Under the pieces are notes generated by a model that had not been told where the DNA came from, searched no databases, and worked only from the letters and a program-made list of their open reading frames with translations. Positions 58,498-64,000 of a DNA stretch of 64,000 nt are shown here, piece after piece (positions within the stretch are counted from its first letter, which is position 1; each line of letters begins with the position of its first letter). The position numbers and the translations under genes were made by a program. The DNA is from Rosistilla ulvae (GTDB taxonomy: Bacteria; Planctomycetota; Planctomycetia; Pirellulales; Pirellulaceae), in NCBI RefSeq assembly GCF_007741475.1, contig NZ_CP036261.1, forward strand, positions 3,038,001 through 3,102,000, in the 5' to 3' direction.

Positions 58498-59427
58498 TCA
58501 GGAGCGACGGTTGGCTTGCTCCTTAGCGATTGCGTGCTGGGTCATATTGTTCATCGCAAAGAAATTGCCGCGGAGGCGGTGAGAATGCAGCATTCGGTCG
58601 ATTCGGGGCTGCCAGGCTTCGACATTTGTCTCCAGCCTACTGAAGATTTCCTTAATCGTCGCGTTCATGTTGGCTTTGCCATTGCGGTACATCCGGCCGG
58701 TGTAATCGACCAACATCATATAACTGCCCAGTGGAAACGTTTCCAATATTCCCTCTCGGCTGCACTTATCTTTCACGCTGCGACCTTCGATCGGGACCAG
58801 CCAGAGATCCTGCTCCATCGAACCGGCTAAATCACTAGCAGCAACCGTCCCCTCCCGTGCCGCTCGAAGCCTAGGGAGTTGTCCCTTGCAGCGAACATGA
58901 TCGACGCGTTGCTTGATCGATGTGTGGCAGCTTTGTTCAGGCGTGTTGGCAATTCCAGCTGCTAAGGGGTTGAGGTCGATGTAAGCGCACGTTGCCAACA
59001 GCGCTTCGTTATCGATGATCGCTATGCTTTTGTAACGTCCCTCCCAAAACGTCCCGCGACAGTGATCTGCTCGATTCGCCAATCGCGCCAGAGGTTCCTT
59101 GAGCGACTTTATGAACCAACCGAGATTTTTCAGCTGGTTGCGAAGTTCCATCACTCGATTTTTCTCTTTGGCATACTGTTCGATCCAGTTCGTCACAGCT
59201 TTTTCGTTGCTGAAGTCGAGCGTCTTCGGCGGATAAACGGCAATCCATCGCCGAATCACATCGGATGCGAACCATTCGTCGGCAACCTTCGGGTCCAAGC
59301 GACACAGCACGTGCAAGTGGTTGTTTAGAATCGCAAACCCACCGACCGAGAGGGCAAAGTTCTCAGTCAACTTTTGCAGCCGATCTTCGATCCAGTGCTT
59401 TCGGTCGTGGTTGCCATCAACCATCAA
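58498..59427 (-). CDS. REP-associated tyrosine transposase (RAYT, HUH/Y1), frame broken
   Basis: The visible frame encodes 309 aa of a TnpA_REP-like Y1 transposase: HUH site in ILNNHLHVLCRL, GTFWEGRYKS and the catalytic Tyr region CAYIDLNPLAAGI. The true start is the ATG at 59518 in another frame, giving MTIARNLLVDPST followed by WYHCISRCVRQVFLMVDG and then a stop. A CCATCAA unit occurs three times at 59414-59434; losing one copy restores the expected VFLMVDGNHDRKHW. Such proteins are known to act on REP palindromes. It is probably inactive as it stands, or phase-variable. Confidence 0.85.
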   Translation of the reverse strand: MMVDGNHDRKHWIEDRLQKLTENFALSVGGFAILNNHLHVLCRLDPKVADEWFASDVIRRWIAVYPPKTLDFSNEKAVTNWIEQYAKEKNRVMELRNQLKNLGWFIKSLKEPLARLANRADHCRGTFWEGRYKSIAIIDNEALLATCAYIDLNPLAAGIANTPEQSCHTSIKQRVDHVRCKGQLPRLRAAREGTVAASDLAGSMEQDLWLVPIEGRSVKDKCSREGILETFPLGSYMMLVDYTGRMYRNGKANMNATIKEIFSRLETNVEAWQPRIDRMLHSHRLRGNFFAMNNMTQHAIAKEQANRRS

Positions 59428-59630
59428 CCATCAAGAACACTTGTCGAACACACCGGGAAATGCAATGGTACCAACGCGTTGTTGACGGATCGACCAGAAG
59501 ATTTCGAGCTATTGTCATTGCAACGTCTCCAGAAACCTGCCCCGTAACTATATTCTACGCAACCGCAGGTTTATTGTACCAGTCGGCGTACCTGTCCTTC
59601 ACCCTTTCTCACCCTTTTTGCCTTTCCTTT

Positions 59631-60191
59631 TCAATCGTGTGAATCCTCTTCGACCCCGACTCTCTTGGACTCGTCTGGTTTGAACATTTCCCCGTCAACG
59701 ATCACCACGCGATCCATCTCCATCCAAATGTCGGCCGTTCTGCAATCCACATCGTCAACTTCCCAACGGGTTCCATCATCGAGAGTGATTTGGCGACCGC
59801 CATATTTGACTTTGGCAATGACGCCAGCCTTTACAAGCGACTGTTGTTGTCCACTTTCAGCATTTGCTTTCGCGACTGCCTCTAACCTCTGTTGAGCGTT
59901 CAAATAGAGCAATTGCGGGTCTTTTGCCCTATAGCCTTTCAACCCGTTCGTCGGACAAGGGCCAGCTTCTGTCAATTCGAGATAGTAGGTCCAACCTAGC
60001 GAAGTGAGTTCATTGTCTTTGTCGACCAAACGTCTCCGACGAATCGCCTTCAACGTCCGACATTGAACGAAACCTCGAAAGACATGGTCTTGGGCAATGT
60101 AGCAAACGGCTAAATGCATCTCTGCTGATAGTCGATACTTCTGCTGAATGAAGTACTGGTCCATGGCTGTGGGTACGGATTGATTATTCAT
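59631..60191 (-). CDS. Hypothetical 186-aa protein downstream of the helicase
   Basis: No family recognised. The N-terminal 100 residues look helical with a possible winged helix (RLVDKDNELTSLGWTYYLEL), and the C-terminal half holds beta-like strands (VIAKVKYGGRQITLDDGTRW). The start overlaps the helicase stop by 8 bp, so the two are coupled, which supports a shared function. Confidence 0.65.
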   Translation of the reverse strand: MNNQSVPTAMDQYFIQQKYRLSAEMHLAVCYIAQDHVFRGFVQCRTLKAIRRRRLVDKDNELTSLGWTYYLELTEAGPCPTNGLKGYRAKDPQLLYLNAQQRLEAVAKANAESGQQQSLVKAGVIAKVKYGGRQITLDDGTRWEVDDVDCRTADIWMEMDRVVIVDGEMFKPDESKRVGVEEDSHD

Positions 60192-63100
60192 GGATTGAGC
60201 GGATGGCTTCTTCGATTCGATCTCTTGCGGATTGTGAAAGACGTGTTAGGCCGATGCTTCTTGCTACGGAGACTGCTGGATCAGTTTCAGTCAGCAATTC
60301 GCTTTCACATTGAATTAGACCCGTTAGCTCTGCGATCGAGATTTCGTCAACACTTCGACGATCATCGTCGGATTTGGCGGGCCGAAACTTGACGACCGGC
60401 TGGGATGCGTCGCTTGCCCAAAGGAACCGTCCGGTTGATTCGTCTGTTGAAAGGACATCACCAAGTAGGTCAAGAATGCGGCATTGAATGTTCGCCCCCG
60501 TTCGAGCAAATCCGTGAGCTCTGGCGATCTGCTTGGCGAGGACGTCATCTCGTATGGGTGCTTCGTTTCGCAAGACCTCCATCGCCATTTGCCTCAAGTC
60601 ATCATCATACGATGAATCAAAGAAACGATCTTGATTGCCGACCGCATCGGCCAACTTCACGCGTGCGTAGTAAATTGTGGATTCAGACTCGGGTGCAGAT
60701 GCCACTGTAGGCGTCGGGGCAGACTGCACCGGCTTAAGTTCGATACTTGGGACCGGTTCCTGAATGTCCGGTGTGTTTGCTTGCTGTGTTGCCCTCGCCT
60801 CTTCGAGGAGTCTGGAAAGCTGCTGGTCCAATGTTTCGGAGGCTGACTTGGCATCGTACCACCAGTCGGGTGACCAAACTCGCAAGATGTTCCAGCCGAG
60901 ATTCTCCAGCACCATTTGCCGAGTCTTATCACGATCACGTGCAACCGCACTTCGGTGGTAGGTCGCTCCATCGCATTCGACTCCGGCCAAAAAGGCACCT
61001 GGCTTATCGGGATGTCGAATGCCCAGATCAACGCGAAATCCGGACACTCCAACTTGAGGCACGACTTGCCAGCCCTTGCATTGCAGGACTTCAGCAACAG
61101 CCTCCTCGAACGGCGAATCGAATCCGCCGACGCTTCCTTCGGTTCGCGCCGCGATCGCTTCGGGACCCTTCTCTGCATAGTCCAGGAAAGCCTTCAGATC
61201 AGCAACGCCGCGAGCTTTTGAGCGTTCCGCATTCAGCTCATCGGCCTTGAAGGATGAAAAGACCACCAGTTCTTGGCGAGCTCTTGTAACGGCAACGTTC
61301 AATCGCCTCTCGCCTCCATCGCGGTTGAGAGCACCGAACGTTACCGGAATACTCTTGCCTGAAATGTCACGACCGAACGTGATCGAAAACAGCATCACGT
61401 CTCGCTCGTCACCTTGAACGTTTTCCAAGTTTTTGACCACCGTGGGTTCGATGCGTTCGTCGGCGAAGTACCAATCGAGCTCTGGGAAATCTCGCTGAGC
61501 TTGATCGAAGAGGTCCTGGATCAGAGACTGTTGTTGACTGTTGAAGGTGATGACACCGAACGTCAAACGCTTTTCCTCCGGCAACTGGAGATTGCGTTTC
61601 ATTCGTGCGACCGCATCGCGGACGATTGCTTCGGCTTCTTTGCGATTCGTTCGACTTTTTCCACGATCGTAGACCGCTTCGGGGAGATGGACGAAAGAAA
61701 CTCCGCGGTCGTCGGACTCTGCTGCTGGAAACGTAACGAGATTATTGCCGTAGTAGTTCCAGTTCGAGAAGGCAATCAACGATTCATGTCGGCTCCGGTA
61801 GTGCCAATTCAACTGCAACGTCGGCAGCCCAGATGCTTTCGCCTCATCGAGAATACTCTCAAGATCTTTGTCGTGATCCTCGATCTCATCATTGGTCTCA
61901 TCGTCATCGGTGCGACCAAAGAAATTGGTTGGAGGTAACTGTTTGGGGTCGCCAACGATGATCGTTTGCCGGCCACGAGCGATCGCTCCGACAGCGTCCC
62001 AAGTCGTGATCTGTGATGCCTCGTCAAAAATCACGACATCAAACAAGGCTTGATCCGCAGGCAAGTATTGCGCGATGGAAAGCGGTGACATCAATAAGCA
62101 CGGTGCCAGCTTTCCAAAGGCTTCCGGCATCGAACCGATGACTTCGCGAATCGACTTGCTGGGACGAGTCAGTCCGATTTGGTGACGTAGCAGACCGAGT
62201 TCGCTTTTCTTGGGGATGCCCTCCACAGGCAGATTATGTGCAATCGATTGCTTGGCTCGCGATGCGGCCGCCGCCCGGGCTTGTTCGTCCAACGCTCGGA
62301 AGTCGGCGATGACGTCCTCATGTTTGAAACGTTGAAATGATCGAAGCACCTCGTCACGATCGATGACGCCACGAATCCACCATTGCGAGTAGGCGAGACG
62401 AAAACGGTCCACCAAATCATGTGCATCGAGTTCGCCATTCTCCAAAGCCTTCACGAACGGATTCAGGCCCGCAGTCTTTGCCGCCTTCTTCACTTCGCAC
62501 CAAGACGTCCACCGTTGAAGACTGCTTCGATTCGTTTCAATCTGCTGTGCGGCGGCAAGCGAGGTTTCGACACAATCCCGCGTTTCTTTTGCCAAGGGCA
62601 TCCCACCGGACACTTTCGCAAACGCATTGACACCCACCAAGAACGCTTGGGTCGCTTTGAGAAAGTGGGCGGCGGAAAGGAAGAGCGGCGAATCGATGTT
62701 CTTTCCGTTGATGTGAGGATGAACGGCTTTCGAGATCTCGTTTGTTGTCCCCAGCAACTTGCCGGCTGCGACGATTGCACTGCGCAGTTTCCCTGCCTTT
62801 GTCAATTGTACGTCGACCTTCGCCGTGTCTGTCTTCGTCGCATCCCAGTGAAGTGTTTGGTTCGCAAGCGGACTGGCGGCAATGATTGCCAGTTGACGGC
62901 GAACGTTGCGAATCGCTGCAATATCCGTCTCCGGATTCGCAACGCCGCTGGACGCGTATGTCTGCAACAGGCGAGCGAATTTTCGCTTCGCGAACCATGA
63001 CATTGGATAGAACGCCGAAACTGCCTGACGCCAACCATGGTCAATTTCATCCAACGGAATTGCGTCAAGTGAATCTGCGTAGTCGGCGTTCATGGATTGC

Positions 63101-64000
63101 ACCGCGCCCTGGTAAGCGTCGATGGCTTGATTCAACTCCGCTTTGGCAGTGGGAAATTTGGCGAATTGCTTGTGGAACAGAATCCGAACATCCTCGTCAG
63201 CACAATTGATCAGCGACTTCGCTAGCAGATTCAGCGCATCCATTTCGGCAAGCGAACAATCCAGCCGCTGACCGATACCGATTTCCTTTGCAAATGAGGC
63301 CAATGTATCCCGCAAGTTCGTCGCAACACTCTGCAGTTGTTTGCACTGAGCAAGAAGCGATTGTTCCCACGAAGCCGACCATTGTGTGTGCTTGATCATC
63401 GGCAACGTCGACGACCGATCAATCGCGTCGTAGTTAAGCGAAAGTGATTCAATGGTGCGAGCGAGGTGTTGATATGCATCACGGTCATGCTTGACAGTAT
63501 CAGCCCATTCAAATTTGGGCGTTGGTTGATCGCCTCCCTTGACGCAGGTCCCCATCGCTTCGAAGGCTGACCATCCGTTGGGATGAGTTAGGTGGATCGA
63601 AGCGACGTAGGCATTCAATTCGTCACGGCGAATCTTCAAGCGTTCGCTGATGCTGAGCCAATCGTTCTGGCTGACTCGACGATTGTTTTGCCAAGCAGAG
63701 TCCAACTGCCCAAGAAACTTGCGTCGCTCGGCCTTGTTGCTGTGCAATTCGAGACAGCAATCACCAAGACCGTGTTCCTTCAGTCGCCTGTAAACAACGT
63801 CCAACGCAGCCGTCTTTTCCGCCACAAACAAAATTGTTTTTCCCACGGCCAAACACTGCGAAATAATGTTGGCAATCGTTTGACTTTTGCCCGTCCCTGG
63901 CGGCCCGACCAGAACAAAATCTTGCCCTTCTGATGCGGCCATGACGGCGGCCAGCTGAGATGAGTCGGCGGGCAGCGGATGATAGATATCCTTGGGGGCG
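60184..64000 (-). CDS. Large helicase with Vsr-like nuclease and DUF3320, N-terminus outside window
   Basis: About 1271 residues are visible; the frame is open to the window edge. Walker A is VLVGPPGTGKSQTIANII, preceded by LPADSSQLAAVM. After a long helical insertion come DVVIFDEASQ (Walker B), GDPKQLPP, NWHYRSRHESLI, NVQGDERDVMLFS and RRLNVAVTRARQ, the superfamily 1 helicase motifs. A PD-(D/E)xK/Vsr-like (MTES_1575) nuclease follows (VECDGATYHRS with DLGIRHPD before it), and a DUF3320 domain ends the chain. This architecture, usually with an N-terminal DUF4011, is known from defence islands. The missing part presumably lies beyond base 64000. Confidence 0.9.
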   Translation of the reverse strand, partial: APKDIYHPLPADSSQLAAVMAASEGQDFVLVGPPGTGKSQTIANIISQCLAVGKTILFVAEKTAALDVVYRRLKEHGLGDCCLELHSNKAERRKFLGQLDSAWQNNRRVSQNDWLSISERLKIRRDELNAYVASIHLTHPNGWSAFEAMGTCVKGGDQPTPKFEWADTVKHDRDAYQHLARTIESLSLNYDAIDRSSTLPMIKHTQWSASWEQSLLAQCKQLQSVATNLRDTLASFAKEIGIGQRLDCSLAEMDALNLLAKSLINCADEDVRILFHKQFAKFPTAKAELNQAIDAYQGAVQSMNADYADSLDAIPLDEIDHGWRQAVSAFYPMSWFAKRKFARLLQTYASSGVANPETDIAAIRNVRRQLAIIAASPLANQTLHWDATKTDTAKVDVQLTKAGKLRSAIVAAGKLLGTTNEISKAVHPHINGKNIDSPLFLSAAHFLKATQAFLVGVNAFAKVSGGMPLAKETRDCVETSLAAAQQIETNRSSLQRWTSWCEVKKAAKTAGLNPFVKALENGELDAHDLVDRFRLAYSQWWIRGVIDRDEVLRSFQRFKHEDVIADFRALDEQARAAAASRAKQSIAHNLPVEGIPKKSELGLLRHQIGLTRPSKSIREVIGSMPEAFGKLAPCLLMSPLSIAQYLPADQALFDVVIFDEASQITTWDAVGAIARGRQTIIVGDPKQLPPTNFFGRTDDDETNDEIEDHDKDLESILDEAKASGLPTLQLNWHYRSRHESLIAFSNWNYYGNNLVTFPAAESDDRGVSFVHLPEAVYDRGKSRTNRKEAEAIVRDAVARMKRNLQLPEEKRLTFGVITFNSQQQSLIQDLFDQAQRDFPELDWYFADERIEPTVVKNLENVQGDERDVMLFSITFGRDISGKSIPVTFGALNRDGGERRLNVAVTRARQELVVFSSFKADELNAERSKARGVADLKAFLDYAEKGPEAIAARTEGSVGGFDSPFEEAVAEVLQCKGWQVVPQVGVSGFRVDLGIRHPDKPGAFLAGVECDGATYHRSAVARDRDKTRQMVLENLGWNILRVWSPDWWYDAKSASETLDQQLSRLLEEARATQQANTPDIQEPVPSIELKPVQSAPTPTVASAPESESTIYYARVKLADAVGNQDRFFDSSYDDDLRQMAMEVLRNEAPIRDDVLAKQIARAHGFARTGANIQCRILDLLGDVLSTDESTGRFLWASDASQPVVKFRPAKSDDDRRSVDEISIAELTGLIQCESELLTETDPAVSVARSIGLTRLSQSARDRIEEAIRSIHE

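Overview
The window looks like chromosomal DNA of a planctomycete, most likely Pirellulales (Rhodopirellula/Rosistilla-like). Pointers are the futalosine-route menaquinone gene mqnD, a large secreted sulfatase fused to a glycosidase-like domain, small zinc-ribbon membrane proteins, long PAS/GAF histidine kinases and a very high load of dispersed palindromic and tandem repeats. This placement is inference from gene content; there is no rRNA in the window. No tRNA, rRNA or CRISPR array was recognised.

Layout. 0-7.6 kb: 3' part of mqnD, a CBS/DRTGG family II pyrophosphatase, a 119-bp tandem repeat array, rpiB, rpsA (six S1 domains, clear terminator) and a zinc alcohol dehydrogenase. 7.8-11 kb: a large orphan protein and a YihY/BrkB membrane protein whose reading frame is broken near its N-terminus. 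11.2-18.6 kb: a minus-strand sulfide-oxidation cluster (TauE/SafE exporter, persulfide-dioxygenase/rhodanese, DUF1641, sulfide:quinone oxidoreductase, di-haem peroxidase, DsrE) preceded by thioredoxin. 18.8-25.2 kb: UbiB-type kinase, zinc-ribbon membrane protein, Ca-type P-ATPase, tandem universal stress protein. 25.8-30.6 kb: a receiver protein translationally coupled to a multi-PAS/GAF histidine kinase, divergent from an NtrC-type sigma-54 activator. 30.6-31.9 kb: a mosaic of 123-bp and about 220-bp repeats, several copies of which match the sigma-54 promoter consensus.

32-45.4 kb: sulfatase-GH71/99-like fusion, membrane protein and PhoD-type phosphatase; an arsenite operon (Acr3, 82-aa Cys protein, Cys-rich FAD protein); then a thioredoxin-like Cys-rich exported protein, a MacB/FtsX-type ABC pair and an ArsR regulator, this block being bracketed on both sides by the same two palindromic repeat families. 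45.5-51.2 kb: orphan genes, an HTH regulator coupled to a PPP phosphatase, a ZIP metal transporter, pirin and DUF547. 51.2-57.8 kb: an 801-aa flavoprotein/polyferredoxin membrane fusion whose flavin domain looks circularly permuted, an LCAT-like lipoprotein lipase, a small lipoprotein, and a Pit phosphate transporter.

58.5-64 kb: a REP-associated (RAYT, HUH/Y1) transposase with a 7-bp-repeat frame break, then a probable defence locus running off the right edge: a large helicase with Vsr-like nuclease and DUF3320 domains plus a coupled 186-aa orphan. The most promising candidates for something undescribed are the permuted flavoprotein-polyferredoxin, the ArsR/ABC/Cys-rich block flanked by repeats, the edge defence locus, and the sigma-54-like repeat array next to the NtrC regulator.
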